Of a stretch of DNA of 64,000 bases, positions 1 through 11,576 are shown piece after piece. The notes under the pieces are model-generated. The model did not search any database and had not been told where the DNA came from. It worked only from the letters and a program-made list of their open reading frames with translations. Both the position numbers and the translations under genes were made by a program. Every line of letters starts with the position of its first letter. Position 1 is the first letter of the stretch. Source of the stretch: Harmothoe impar (taxonomy: Eukaryota > Annelida > Polychaeta > Phyllodocida > Polynoidae); NCBI GenBank assembly GCA_947462335.1, contig OX381721.1, positions 37,846,488 through 37,910,487 of the forward strand, written 5' to 3'.

Positions 1-841
1 TTGAATGAGGACCTCCCTGGGCGGCTACTGGCAGCTTACAAATTGGTCAGTGAAATAAGTGTTTTACAGTGGACCCTGAACGATCTACCTATAGCGTGTT
101 TTCCACCGACGTCAGTCTGCCGAAATTTGGTCATCCAATAAAAATCTGTAATGTTAAACTTATGGGGGAATTTCGTCTGACAGACAGAAACATGGTTCTG
201 TCAGTGGAATACTGCCTTATACAGAGAGAAGAAACACCGTCAAAGGGGAGTCCAGGTTGCCTCCAAAATGACCCCCCTCTTTAGAGGAGCCCAGATCGAA
301 TAAAGGAGTCAAGGTGACTCTCTGGCTGCCCCTGGTGTCACCTGGGGAAGTCATATGACCTAGAGAGCTATATGACTCCCCCGGTGACTAACTTAGTTCA
401 GTCAGAGAGTCACCTAGGCTCTCTTAGACTACCTGGTTACCCCTAGAGAGGAGAGTCATTCTGGAGGTAACCTGGACTGCCTTTTGACGCTTGTTTCCTT
501 TCTCTGTGTAGGCCTATATATAAGTTCAGTAACCAGAGGAATGGAGCCTCTTCATCATTATGAACTAAGTTGTCATAATGAATAATGGCAGGTGGCAGTA
601 CTGTCCTCATGAGAATGGTGTATGATTAATATAGTCTCTAATTGGTAAACCTCTTAACACGAGTCATCCCTTTCAAAGATGTGGTGTACTATTGGTTGAG
701 CTAAGTTACATTACTTAAATAAGTTGCCAATTGGTGAGAATGATGGTCTCAAAGGTATAGAGACCACTCTGGTCCCTGTTACCAGTTCATGGATCATGAT
801 AAGAAGAGTTATACAGTTACCAGGTTGGGGACACACCCACT
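1..841. other. non-coding, no recognised gene
   Basis: No coding region is convincing here; the one 71-codon frame near the start has no recognisable domain. Around 300-480 the sequence is dense in GTGAC/GTCAC words in both orientations, which suggests a decayed inverted-repeat element. The stretch 560-650 (TTGTCATAATGAATAATGGC) is repeated at about 3868-3930, so this is part of a dispersed repeat. Confidence 0.5.
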
Positions 842-842
842 A

Positions 843-900
843 TTCTAGTACGCCCTAAATGAGCTGCACTTGTACTTATCATCTAGGGCGTACTAGTATA
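843..900. repeat. short inverted repeat (hairpin)
   Basis: CTAGTACGCCCTA near 846 is matched by TAGGGCGTACTAG near 885, leaving a loop of roughly 26 nt. It may be a foldback/MITE remnant. Related words (CTAGTACAGC, ATGTACTAG, GGTACGTCCTA) recur between 1315 and 1405, so several degenerate copies lie close together. Confidence 0.5.
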
Positions 901-903
901 ATG

Positions 904-2138
904 TCCTCTCCACCAGTATCAGTGTATCTAAGCATTTACATGATATTTCCCATATGATTCGAATATATTATACATCATGTGTGGTACCATTGGAAAGATA
1001 ACATCTTAATCTATCCGCTAGCCAATTTACAAACTATAACACAAGCATAAAACTATCTTCTTTAGACTCAGTAAAATCCATTTCCGGATTTTTTGTTATA
1101 TTTTCTGATAAATCTAAACACACTGGTTACTAGAATGGATATTGATCTATCACTCTACGTTTTGGTTTTACCTGCTAATATAATGGTAAGGTCATAAATA
1201 GATAAAATATTGAAAAAAATTGGGTGTTTTCTCCCCCACCCATGCCCCCATTGTTGGTATAGCTAAGCCCCATTGTTCTATGAGTACTGCAGACCTGCCC
1301 ATGGGGGCCAGTATTCTAGTACAGCTGTCTGTTCATGTTCCAATGGTCACACTAAATGTACTAGTCTAATTGACAGCACCGTACCACAATAGTGGTACGT
1401 CCTAAAAAGGTATTCCTGTCCCCTACCTGGTTACCTTATTCAATTAACACTGGGTGGCAGCATTGTGCAATAGCATAGGATAGTCATTGGGACAACCTAT
1501 GGACTTGAGAGTTATCATTACTGATGACTTTCGGTCTTCGAATTGACAATACCTAAATCAACAACCTTAAGGTAGTCATTCTAACAACCCCATTAATGTA
1601 ACTTTGTACGTTCATCCTTATGACAACTTTGCTTTGAATGGATCAGATGTGACTACCTTTGGTCGTCACACCAATGACCTAAGGTCGTCACCTTGACTAC
1701 CTAAAGTTATTACTTTTGGTATTGTCAAAATGACGCTCTTGAGGTTTCACAGATCAATCAAGCATCAGGAGAGAATATGAGGGGCACTTAAACCTTTTCG
1801 ACCTGCAGGACAGTCCATCCTGCAGCTAGCCAATTTTGCAGGACCGGATAGATTTTTTTGCTGGACCAGATATCAAAATCAAAATTTTGCATAATATCTA
1901 GAAGAGAATTGCATTTATTATAGAACAAAATTTGCCTAGAATATTATCGTGCACTGTATAACTTGTAATTTCAGTACTAGCTGGAATATTCTTTAAAAAT
2001 CTTTCAGCATTGGAAAGCCTAGAATGTGGAGGACATCTGTATTTGTGACATTAGTCATTCTGCCAGACCAGAGCCATTTTAGGCGAACATTGCCACTGTC
2101 CAGCATATTTTGGCAAAGACTGACACTTTATCAAAATT
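904..2138. other. non-coding dispersed repeat
   Basis: No gene was seen. The block 1475-1745 is rich in GTAGTCATT.TGAC.AC words and is similar to 3955-4125 (TAGTCATTGGAACAACCTA versus TAGTCATTGGGACAACCTA). Two copies of one dispersed repeat family therefore flank the 2-3.8 kb interval. Its class was not identified. Confidence 0.45.
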
Positions 2139-2250
2139 ATCCCAGTGGGCACAGAACATTGAATCGACATTGAAAACTGGTTGTCAATGTTGATTCGATA
2201 CTGATTCAACATTGATTCAACGTGGAACTGAATTCTGTGTCCACTGGGAT
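2139..2250. mobile_element. short hairpin MITE, CCCAGTGGGCAC-type termini
   Basis: The 112-bp segment has terminal inverted repeats (ATCCCAGTGGGCACAGAA at the left, TTCTGTGTCCACTGGGAT at the right, one or two mismatches). The interior is made of repeated TTGAATC/GATTCAA words in both orientations. It encodes nothing. The target duplication is unclear (TTA occurs on both sides), so the superfamily is not assigned. Confidence 0.6.
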
Positions 2251-2719
2251 GTTATAGCTAGGTCATCTACCAAACTTACTTTTGGCATCGGGATTATCAG
2301 TGCTAATCTACTGTTTTTCACTTTTTTCTCTGCGGCCTTCATAAAGGGCCTAATGTTTTACCTGACCGACTCTCTGACTATGTAAAGTGGCTGAAATTGT
2401 TTGCCCTGGACCTGCCCATTAACTTTGTGATCAAAGATTTGTGTTCTTTTGTTTTCAGAAAGGTCACTGTTCATGCTAAACCCCAGATCTATTGATTTAA
2501 TTAGTTCTTCCGTCTGAAATTAGCACTCGGCTATCTATGTAAAGGACATTAATTTTTCTATTCACCATTGAAAGAGGCAGACTCAATTACCACACACAGC
2601 TACATATGACTTATGCATATGAATGTATAATCGAAACCCTGTCCCTCCTTTTAAATCAAGAAAAAAGGCATGCACTGCCCATAGTTAATGAAGCTTTGAT
2701 ACAGTCTCCTATTCTTCCA

Positions 2720-2850
2720 CTGATATAAGACAGCTCTAGTTTCGGATTACAGCAGGGTTCCACATCTCTTCTTTGTTATTCATGATCTGTCAGTCCCAGT
2801 GCCTAGTTGAAGCTCCTATGTGGTCGGATGACTGCCAACATATAAGGCAC
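2720..2850 (+). pseudogene. possible decayed reverse transcriptase fragment
   Basis: A forward-strand translation near 2740 reads G-L-Q-Q-G-S followed, after a frame change, by a hydrophobic H-L-F-F-V-I-H-D-L-S. This resembles the G-x-P-Q-G-S..LLF.I.INDL motif of non-LTR reverse transcriptases. About 27 codons further on, S-D-D (near 2826) sits where Y-A-D-D would be expected. Frames are broken by stops and shifts. The match is short and could be chance. Confidence 0.25.
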
Positions 2851-4529
2851 CAGCTTAGGTGAAATTCATATAACAATATTACTGGACAAAGGGATACTTA
2901 TTAAGACTGAATGAATCAGCTATTGAATTGAGTGTTGTGAATAATCCTGCAGCTGCATTTTGACGTTGAGTAGCGGTGTGAAACTGTATGATCATGAATA
3001 TTTTAGAAATACCCATACCTCATTTTTTTTAATGCTGACTTAGAATCATAGATCTTTTACATTATTTAGGTTAGAACAAATGAAGAATGCAATCATGGAA
3101 TAATGTAACGCATGGAAGTTCACTATCAGCCACTTTTGACAAGATTATCAATGCTATAGATATCCTTTGGAAGAGTTGTTGCCTTCAGAAAAAGTTATTT
3201 CAAAATGTCCCAGCCACGACACTCTGATTTTGTAATTTGATACATTAATATGTGACACATTCACAGCAAAAACGGCAGTTTACTCTACTGAAGCCCATCT
3301 TGATACACAATCAACAGCTCCAAGAGAGAGCATTGCTAGTGTGAACGCCTTGTTGGACGCCAGGCCATCCAATTTCACAAAAAGACACCTCTAGAATACC
3401 AGCAAGTCCTGGGCTCAATATGGCTACATGGGCGTAAACTGGTATTAAATAGCACTTAACACACGTAGAGAAATGTTTTATTATCCAGGTATTGAGGAAA
3501 ATATAATATGAATATCACAAAAATGTGATGTTGGTTTTTGTGAGCTGTGAACCAATCTTTCCCTTAGGAACTAAAGCCATCGGCATTAGAAACCTCGTTT
3601 GGCAGGTGATGAGCGGTTTAGAAAGGGGTGAAGATATATAGCCATTTCTAATCTAATGAATTCAATACTATAAAAAATAAACAGCATTAGGAAGTTCTGA
3701 AGCTACTGAATTTCCCCTCATAACTGGTCTGTAGATGTAAGGATGTGCTTCACTAGTCCTTATCAAATATATTGTAGACGCACATCGTTGGTGCATCATT
3801 CTGGAACATAGGTTAAGTCACAATCACTGAAAACCCCGAGCCAGGAGCCGAGTCATTCTTACGACTCAGGTTGTCATAATGAATAATGGCAGGTGTTCTA
3901 GAGAATGGTATAAGGATACAGTCTCTAATTAGTTAACATCCTAATGTGCTATATCGTTGGGTAGTCATTGGAACAACCTAGGACATGGCAACCTTAAGAT
4001 AGTCAATCTGACTACCCAATTAATGAGACTACCTATGGTATTCATTATGACATTTTTGGTCTAAATAGTAGTCACTACCTTAAGTTGTCAATTTTGGTAT
4101 TGTAAAAATGACGACCATAAGGTTTTTTAGTGATAGTGGCAGAATGCACACGGGATGAGACTCTAATTCATTCAGAACAGTCCTAAAAGCGTGCTCATTA
4201 TGGCAGTAATTAGTAAATTATTGGTTCTCTATGCTATTATCACACATTACCCAGCTTGGTAATGCAGTAAATGCATTATGACATTCCTAGCCTGGAGGGT
4301 GCTTTAATAGGGATAATATATGAGCCATACAAGTCGGAAGTGCAGAGTCTTTTGTAAATAAATATAGCTGCTGATTGTACCCTACTCTCACGGAACATTG
4401 TAAACATGCACTAAAGAGTTATATCACACAAAACCCAACACAAGGAATTTATTTTTCAGTTTTTTATTTGAAGTCTTTGTTTTTGAGACATTTTTTGGAG
4501 TTATTTGTTGAGTGATCTTATGTTGCTAC
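2851..4529. other. non-coding, no recognised gene
   Basis: There is no sustained open frame with a recognisable domain. The 3860-4130 part is the second copy of the dispersed repeat seen at 560-700 and 1475-1745. The rest is AT-rich sequence in which nothing specific was seen. Confidence 0.45.
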
Positions 4530-4558
4530 GTTTCGGTTCCTTTATGAACCTTCATCAG
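4530..4558 (-). ncRNA. hammerhead-ribozyme-like core motif
   Basis: Read on the reverse strand this is CTGATGA, then A, a 5-bp stem GGTTC/GAACC with loop ATAAAG, then GAAAC. That is the order of conserved elements of a hammerhead ribozyme (CUGAUGA, stem II, GAAA). Such motifs are known in Penelope-like and other eukaryotic retroelements. The extra A between CTGATGA and stem II departs from the strict consensus, and stems I and III with a cleavage triplet were not convincingly found. It may be a degenerate or inactive copy marking the end of a decayed retroelement. Confidence 0.4.
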
Positions 4559-5211
4559 GCAAAAATGCTTATCATGAATATACAGGTGACTGAGGTACTA
4601 TAAATGATCACATTTTGAGATGGTTGCTATGGTTACAAATTATCAACAAATAATTAATTTCTGGCAATATGTACAGTTGATAGTGTTTCCTCCTAGGTTT
4701 ATAAGTACCGGTAACAATAAATAGTACAATGTGGGTCTTACTATGTAAGGAACAATATAAACATCAACTCTTTAAATGTCTATGTAAACATGCTTAATCA
4801 AATAATTAAGCAGCGCAATAAGTGAGAATGAAACCCCACCCCACCAGTCTATACCAGATTGCATCAACCTTCTGTCACATTGAGTCCTATGAAAGTTACA
4901 GCCCCATATTTTTGATCATTTTATTTATTTTAAAATAATTCATCCACAAAGACCCAAACACCCGCACCTTTGTTACATACCGTCCTTTATATGAGGATTG
5001 CTATGATAAAGGCCTGGTCAGGCTAGGCATAGAAAGCCTTTCCCGTTTTTTCCCATTTTCCCGTTTGACCAGGCCTTCAGGTACCATACATACATTGTGT
5101 ATTAACACTCAAACCTACCCCCAAACCATCCCCCCTGTTCCAATTGCCGCTTCTGATATGATCAAGGTCCCACCCATGAAGAATGACACGTTGTCAGTTC
5201 TGATTTGTTGT
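4559..5211. other. non-coding, AT-rich
   Basis: No gene was seen. A small hairpin lies at about 5013-5088 (AAGGCCTGGTC at the left, GACCAGGCCTT at the right). If the hammerhead-like motif just before is real, part of this stretch may be the remnant of the same retroelement. Confidence 0.4.
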
Positions 5212-6405
5212 AATAGATTAGATTAGATTAATTTATTGCCCGAATCGTTCTGCAATAGAACGTTTTTCGTCGCACACGCGGATGCCTCACAGTTTGTAGT
5301 TGGGATCATCTCACGCCGCTTAACATTCATACTCCTCGGCGCTGATCATAATAAATGTTTATGAGACATATATAATAATAGTAAACAAAGTCACATACAT
5401 GTGTACATAAGACAGTGGCATAAAGAGCAGACTATCCATACTAGATGACATTATTTATAGCTACAACAGAGGAAGGGTATCAATATTTGTATAAAGGCTT
5501 CTTTGCTTTCAATTTTCTGCACTTCCTTATCTAAGGTGTCCCAGAGCGAGACTCCTCTATAGTAAGGTGATTTTTGATAAAAGCTAGTTTTGGCCCTCCT
5601 TTTTCTAAAACGAATTTTTAAGTCACCTCGTGTGCGGACACGCAGCTGTTCTATAGCCTCTCCACCATGACCTCTTTTCCACATAATCTGGAGTAGCTGT
5701 ATCTTGCGCCTTCTGTCCAAATACTCAACTTTGGCCTGAACATGCAGCTCAGCAACACTAGTGCCCCGTATTCGTGTGTTCAGACAAACACGCAAGGCCT
5801 GATTTTGCATTCTCTGGAGTTTTAATAACTCGGCAGAGTGAGCACAACCTATGAAGAAAGAACAATATTCTAGGGTGGGGGCGATCATAACTTTGTAAAT
5901 TTCCAGACTGATCGTTTTTGTCATATTCTTTCTTAACTTACTTAGCTTATATACTTTATTTCCTAAACTTTTCTTTACTTTATTTATGTGAGGAGTTAGA
6001 CTAAGACGCTGGTCCAACTCCACACCCAAATAGGGATAACATTCACATGTAGGCAATAGGGTTCCATTAAGTGTGATGGCAGGATCACCAGCATTGAAGA
6101 GCTTACTATCAGAGCCAAAGTACATGCACATGCTCTTCTGAGCATTTATAGTCATGCCATTTGAAAGACACCATAAACCAACTCTGTCGATATCTTCCTG
6201 TAAAAGACGACTGGCTTCTTGATGACTATCTGCCCTAGCGTAAATTACCACGTCGTCAGCGTACATGGTATAATTGCAATTTTGAATACTATTTGGGAGG
6301 TCATTAATGAATATGGTAAAAAGCAGCGGGCCCAAAATGGACCCTTGAGGTACTTCAAAATTTACAGGGGAATTATTCGACTTTTTCCGTTTTCCAGGGA
6401 AAACT
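5212..6405 (-). mobile_element. 5'-truncated CR1/L2-like non-LTR retrotransposon (element A)
   Basis: Only the 3' half of an ORF2 and its 3' UTR remain. On the reverse strand the element ends in a short tandem repeat tail of ATCTA units (forward strand 5212-5232, GATTAGATTAGATTAA), typical of CR1/L2-type 3' ends rather than a poly(A) tail. Upstream of the conserved P-Q-G-S motif the frame runs only to about 6405, where an in-frame TAA appears, so the break point is near there. 5' truncation is the usual product of incomplete target-primed reverse transcription. Confidence 0.8.
5451..6400 (-). pseudogene. reverse transcriptase C-terminal half (element A ORF2)
   Basis: The frame keeps the second half of a non-LTR reverse transcriptase. 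It has P-Q-G-S-I-L-G-P-L-L-F, then F-I-N-D-L, then the catalytic Y-A-D-D box (T-M-Y-A-D-D-V-V-I-Y-A), followed by thumb-like and C-terminal regions (Y-L-G-V-E-L-D, then an R-x-R-G-D-L region). The clean open part is 294 residues from a TTG codon at 6335; in-frame reading extends about 20 codons further upstream. The finger region, the first catalytic aspartate and the endonuclease domain are missing, so it cannot act on its own. Confidence 0.85.
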
Positions 6406-6488
6406 TACCAAGTGGGGGGTTGGTATTGTATATGCATGCCACCCGTGCTTTGCTTGATATGCTTCACCCTTACACAGTAATGGCTATA

Positions 6489-6740
6489 CCGTATTCAACG
6501 TAATAAGCGCACATCCTATATTTTAGCCCAAATGTGCTGTTAATTATTAGGAACCTGCATTATAATACTTTGTTTAGTGCAGTGTGTGCTTATTATGTAA
6601 AAAAAAGACTACAACAGCGAAAAAAAAGGAGGAAAAAAGGAGGAAATAAATTTGGTGAAAAAAAAACGACCTGCCTAATCTTTTTGGGCCATGTTACCTG
6701 AACAATTTCTTTTTTTTTTGCCTTATTATGTCGAATACGG
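6489..6740. mobile_element. MITE with CCGTATTC termini (composite)
   Basis: The termini CCGTATTCAACGTAATAAG and CTTATTATGTCGAATACGG are inverted copies, each flanked outside by TATA. That would fit a TA target duplication of a Tc1/mariner-like non-autonomous element. The right half contains GACCTGCC and GGGCCATGTTACCTGAACA followed by a T run. This matches the ends of the MITE family at 36380 and 39402, so one element seems to have inserted in the other. Confidence 0.6.
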
Positions 6741-6937
6741 TATACAGTGTATCTCACCATACCATAAACTCATACTCCTCAACAGACTGCAGCCACTCTT
6801 GTACAGGCAGTAAGTAGTTGACATTGAGCAGCTCTGTTAGAACAAAGAGCAGCTGCCATCAATCCAATGACATCAGTATAGTGAGGTATTGTGCCATGAG
6901 CTGCTCTAGTGCTACTTACCATTGTCTGCCAAAAATT

Positions 6938-9557
6938 GATGTAATATAACCTGTCAGCAATGTAATATAACCAGTCAGCTATGTTATATAACAAGTCAGC
7001 CATGTTCTATAACCAGTCAGCCATGTTATAAAACCAGTCAGCCATTTTATATAACCAGTCAGCCATGTTCTATAACCAGCCAGCAATGTTATATAACCAG
7101 TCAGCCATGTTCTATAACCAGTCAGCCATGTAATATAACCATGTCAGCCATGTAATAAAACCAGTCAGCAATGTTATAGAACCATGTCAGCGATGAAATA
7201 TGGCCAGACAGCAATGTTATATTACCATGTCAGCAATGTTATATTACCAGTCAGCCATGTTATATAACCAGTCAGCCATGTTATATAACCAGTCAGCCAT
7301 GTTATATAACCACTCAGCCATGTTATATGACCAGTCAGCTCTGTAATATAACCAGCCATGTTATATACCCAGTCAGCCATGTTATATACCCAGTCAGCCA
7401 TGGTATATTACCAGTCAGCAATGTAATATAACCAGTAAAATATATAATATAACCAGTCAGCTCTGTAATATAACCAGTCAGCCATGTTATATAACCAGTC
7501 AGCGATGTTATATAACCAGTCAGCAATGTTATATAACCAGTCAGCAATGTTATATAACCAGTCAGCAATGTTATATAACCAGTCAGCCATGGAATATAAC
7601 CAGTCAGCCATGTTATTTAACCAGTCAGACATGTTATATAACCATGTCAGCCATGTTATATAACCATGTCAGCAATGTTATATAACCAGTCAGCCATGTT
7701 ATATAACCAAGTCAGCAATGTTATATAACCAGTCAGCCATGTTATATACCCAGTCAGGTCTGTAATATAACCAGTCAGCCATGTTATATAACCATTCAGT
7801 CATGTTATATAACCAGTCAGCCATGTTATATAACCAGTCAGACATGTTATATAACCATGTCAGCCATGTAATATAACCAGTCAGCAATGTTATATAACCA
7901 GACAACAATGTTATATAACCAGTCAGCCATGTTATATTACCAGTCAGCCATGTAATATAACCAGTCAGCCATGTAATATAACCAGTCAGCCATGTAATAT
8001 AACCATGTCAGCGATGAAATATGGCCAGACAGCCATGTTATATAACCAGTCAGCCATGTTTTATAACCAGTCAGCCATGTAATATAACCAGTCAGCAATG
8101 TTATATACCCAGTCAACAATGTTGTATAACAAGTCAGTATTTTTATATTACCAGTCAGTACTGTTATATACCCATGTCAGCAATGTGATATGACCAGTCA
8201 GCAATGTAATATGACCAATCAGCCATGTTATATAACTAGTCAACAATGTTGTTTAACAAGTCAGTATTGTCATATACTCATATCAGTAACATTATATAAC
8301 CAGTCAGCAATGTCATATGACCATATTGGTTATGTTATATCACCAGTCAGCCAGGTTATATAACCATTCAGTCATGTTATATAACCAGTCAGCCATGTTA
8401 TATTACCAGTCAGCCATGTTATATAACCAGTCAACTTTGTAATATCACCAGTCAGCCATGTTATATAACCAGTCAGCCATGTTATATAACCAGTCAGCCA
8501 TGTTATATAAGCAGTCAGCTCTGTTATATAACCAGTAAGCTCTGTTATATAACCAGTCAGCCATGTTATATAACCAGTCAGCCATGTTATGAAACCAGTC
8601 AGCCATGGTATATAACCAGTCATCCATGTTATATAACCAGTCAGCAATGTTATAAAACCAATCAGCCATGTTATTTAACCAGTCAACAATGTTATATAAC
8701 CAATCAGCCATGTTATATAACCAGTCACCAATGTTATATAACCAGTCAGCCATGTTATATAACCAGTCAGCTCTATGATATAACCCGTCAGCCATGTTAT
8801 ATAACTACTCAGCCATGTAATATAACCCGTCAACAACGTTATATAACCAGTCAGTCATGTTATATAACCAGTCAGCCATGTTATATACCCAGTCAGCCAT
8901 GTTATATAACCAGTCAGCCATGTTATAAATATAACCAGTCAGTCATGTTATATACCCAGTCAGCCATGTTATATAACCAGTCAGCGATGTTACATAACCA
9001 GTCAGCCATGTTAAATAACCAGTTAGCAATATGATATAACTAGTCAGCAATATAACATAACCAGTTAGCAATATTATATAACCAGTCAGCAATATAATAT
9101 AACCAGTCAGCAATATAACATAACCAGTCAGCAATATTATATAACCAGTCAGCAATATAACATAACCAGTCATCAATATAACATAACCAGTCAGCAATAT
9201 TATATAACCAGTCAGCAATATTATATAACTAGTCAGCAATATAACATAACCAGTCAGCAATATTATATAACCAGTCAGCAATATAACATAACCAGTCAGC
9301 AATATTATATTACCAGTCAGCAATATTATTTAACCAGTCAGCAATATTATATAACTAGTCAGCCATGTTATATAACCAGTCAGCCATGTTATATACCAAG
9401 TCAGCCATGTTATACACCCAGTCAGCCATGTTATATAACCAGTCAGCCATGTTATATAACCAGTCAGCCATTTTATATAACCAGTCAGCAATGTAATTTA
9501 ACTAGTCAGCATTGTTAAATAACTAGTCAGCCATGTTATATAACCAGTCAGCCATGT
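6938..9557. repeat. 21-bp AT-rich minisatellite, about 125 units
   Basis: The tandem array has the consensus ATGTTATATAACCAGTCAGCC (written here as ATGTTATATAACC plus AGTCAGCC). Units vary at a few positions (CCATG, CAATG, CTCTG, CGATG), and spacing slips by 1-2 bp at AACCATGTCAGCC. Between about 9010 and 9370 units alternate ATATTATATAACC and ATATAACATAACC, giving a 42-bp higher-order period and a younger, more homogeneous block. Because 21 is a multiple of three and the unit lacks reverse-strand stops, long reverse frames appear (M-A-D-W-L-Y-N and L-T-G-Y-I-T-W repeats). There is no sign that they are translated. Confidence 0.95.
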
Positions 9558-10121
9558 GGTGCCATAGTTACCCCATATTGTGTATGGCAGGGTGGCATGA
9601 GTCTTATTTGGAGCGTTAGAACATCTACTTGCTGTCTCTCATAGTTTTGGCCAATGTGAACTTTTTTGACTGGGTGCCATCTTTGACTGGATGTCAGTCA
9701 GTTTATTCAGGGCAGATGAAGATAAACAGCGGTGAGGGGTTAATGGGTGTTATAACACTCTAAAATAATAATTAGTAGCCCACTTATATCTTTATCTCCC
9801 CTCCAAACCCATGGGACACAGCCTAACTATGTTGTCTGAAAGCATTGGAAGCTATTATTTTACAATTATTATTGAACTGTATGGTGAGTGCTCAAGGTGG
9901 ATGGCTTGATAATTAATTCATGCTTCACTGCCTTGGGCCATGCCTATGCCATTATAAAAATATCAAAATTGAATAGGTACCATACAGTATTAAAACCTTT
10001 AAACTTTTTCCGGCCATTTCTATATACATCTATCCTAAAGCCCTGTTCTTTCATGCCAGTTCTAGATTCTACCTGGTCATGGACTTTCAACTTGTATCTA
10101 TTTGGTGAGACATTGCCATAA
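9558..10121. other. non-coding
   Basis: No gene was recognised; the 77-codon forward frame at 9888 has no domain signal. The sequence separates the minisatellite from the Harbinger-like MITE. Confidence 0.4.
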
Positions 10122-10347
10122 GGGAGTAGTCATGGGGGTGTCGGTCGATTTTCTTGGTCCCCCCAGGGGAGGGGTCGAAAAACTTTTTGGTCCTCCCTCA
10201 GGCAAGTTGAAATTTAGTGTGGCCGATGAAATTTAGCGCGGCCGAAACACACTGGCTTTTTTTGGTCCCCCCCTTCAAGGGGTACACATTTTTTCTGGCC
10301 CCCCCAATCATCCAACCACCCCATGTCGTTAAAAAATGACCACTCCC
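10122..10347. mobile_element. Harbinger-like MITE, TAA target duplication
   Basis: The 226-bp element begins GGGAGTAGTCAT and ends ATGACCACTCCC, and is flanked by TAA on both sides (10119-10121 and 10348-10350). A 3-bp TNA target duplication with GGG-starting termini is the signature of PIF/Harbinger elements. The interior holds several GGTCCCCCC runs and TTTTTGG words but no coding capacity. A relative with the same ends lies at 51932-52105. Confidence 0.75.
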
Positions 10348-11576
10348 TAAGCTGCTGTGAGTGCTAGCATTACATGCAATTGACTGTCTCATTTTGCATT
10401 TCAGGTTGGACTAAGTATGGACATGAAGTTATAACCCTGACGAGATACAGTGCTGCATGATAGCTATACGCTACAAACACGTAAGTGTCATACATAGTGA
10501 TATAGTCCCCAGTAGCAAAAGAATAAAAAATAGTGAATATCAATGATGATGTTGTTTTGTAAGGATATAGTTTTTGCAACCGATTACCACTGGATTGTAT
10601 TAGTAGGCTGGCATCACAGGGCATACCAATATGAAATGCTAATGGGGAGTGGCAAGGGGTTTAGGTGCTTAGACGACTATTCAATTTATGTATTTTTCAT
10701 ATGTTAGTGGCCCAGAAACAAAGGGTGGGCAGGAGACTATGTACCAGAAAATTGACATCACTTGCACATCCCCCTGCTTCAGGGTAAGCCCTGCCTACAG
10801 CACACTAATAGTTGGGGATCCAAGCAGGCAGAATGTCATTAGTTAACTTTGAACTGACATGGGGACCAATACTTGATATGAAGGTTGGATTAGGGTAATT
10901 TGAGGGTGCTGAATCCAATTCTGTTATGTGTAAAGCTGTATCTAGGTTGGAACAAGGTCAAACCTAAGGTCAAAGGTCACAAGTTGATTTATGACTAGGT
11001 ACACACATTTCCATGTAAAGGCAAAGCTATTTTTGATAGGGAAGTTATCTTTTATACTATTATCATATTCTTAGACTAGATACATAGGTCAAGGTCAAGG
11101 TCACATTATAATTGAGAAAGTAACTAGAATCTCAAAACTCTATATCTGATAATGTACATAACAGGTATTACCAAAGGCAAATCACATGTTAGTCTATGTC
11201 TTCGTTCATAGTCCCATTAGTCATCTTACAAAGTCATTTTCATATGTATGTATTACCACATAACTGACTATGGTTGGCCTTGATTGTATCAAGGTCGTTT
11301 AAGACAAGATCCAATGAAGAAAATATTTTCAATTCTCAATTTGCTCCCTTACGGCATGTATACAGGCAGTAGATTATGTATTTCTATATCAATATTAATC
11401 TGTCTAATCTAATGCTCACATATTGGCCACTGCTAAGAATAGATGGTTAAATCATCTTGATACCAGCTTATCCCTTAAATTGATGTAAAAGAGGTAAATT
11501 CAAAAAGTATCATGGATTATTGGCTATTTCGATACTACTGCTTTGGCAGTATTACCCCTTTTGCAACATCTAGATA
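10348..11576. other. non-coding, contains nuclear-receptor-type half sites
   Basis: No gene was seen. A perfect DR1 arrangement (AGGTCAAAGGTCA) lies at 10967-10979 and three AAGGTCA half sites run in series at about 11087-11104. DR1 elements are bound by HNF4/RXR-type receptors in animals and TCAAGGTCA by ERR/SF1-type monomers. In repeat DNA they may be only a property of the repeat. Confidence 0.4.

Noticed and set aside
6938..9557. Reverse-strand repeat proteins (M-A-D-W-L-Y-N, L-T-G-Y-I-T-W)
   Set aside because: They arise from a stop-free 21-bp unit, occur in overlapping frames and break at every 1-2 bp slip. There is no start context or flanking exon signal.
6938..9557. CRISPR-like array
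   Set aside because: Units are contiguous tandem copies with no unique spacers, in an animal genome context.
10198..10392. Short reverse frame over the Harbinger-like MITE
   Set aside because: It lies across the MITE and its flank with no domain; chance frame.
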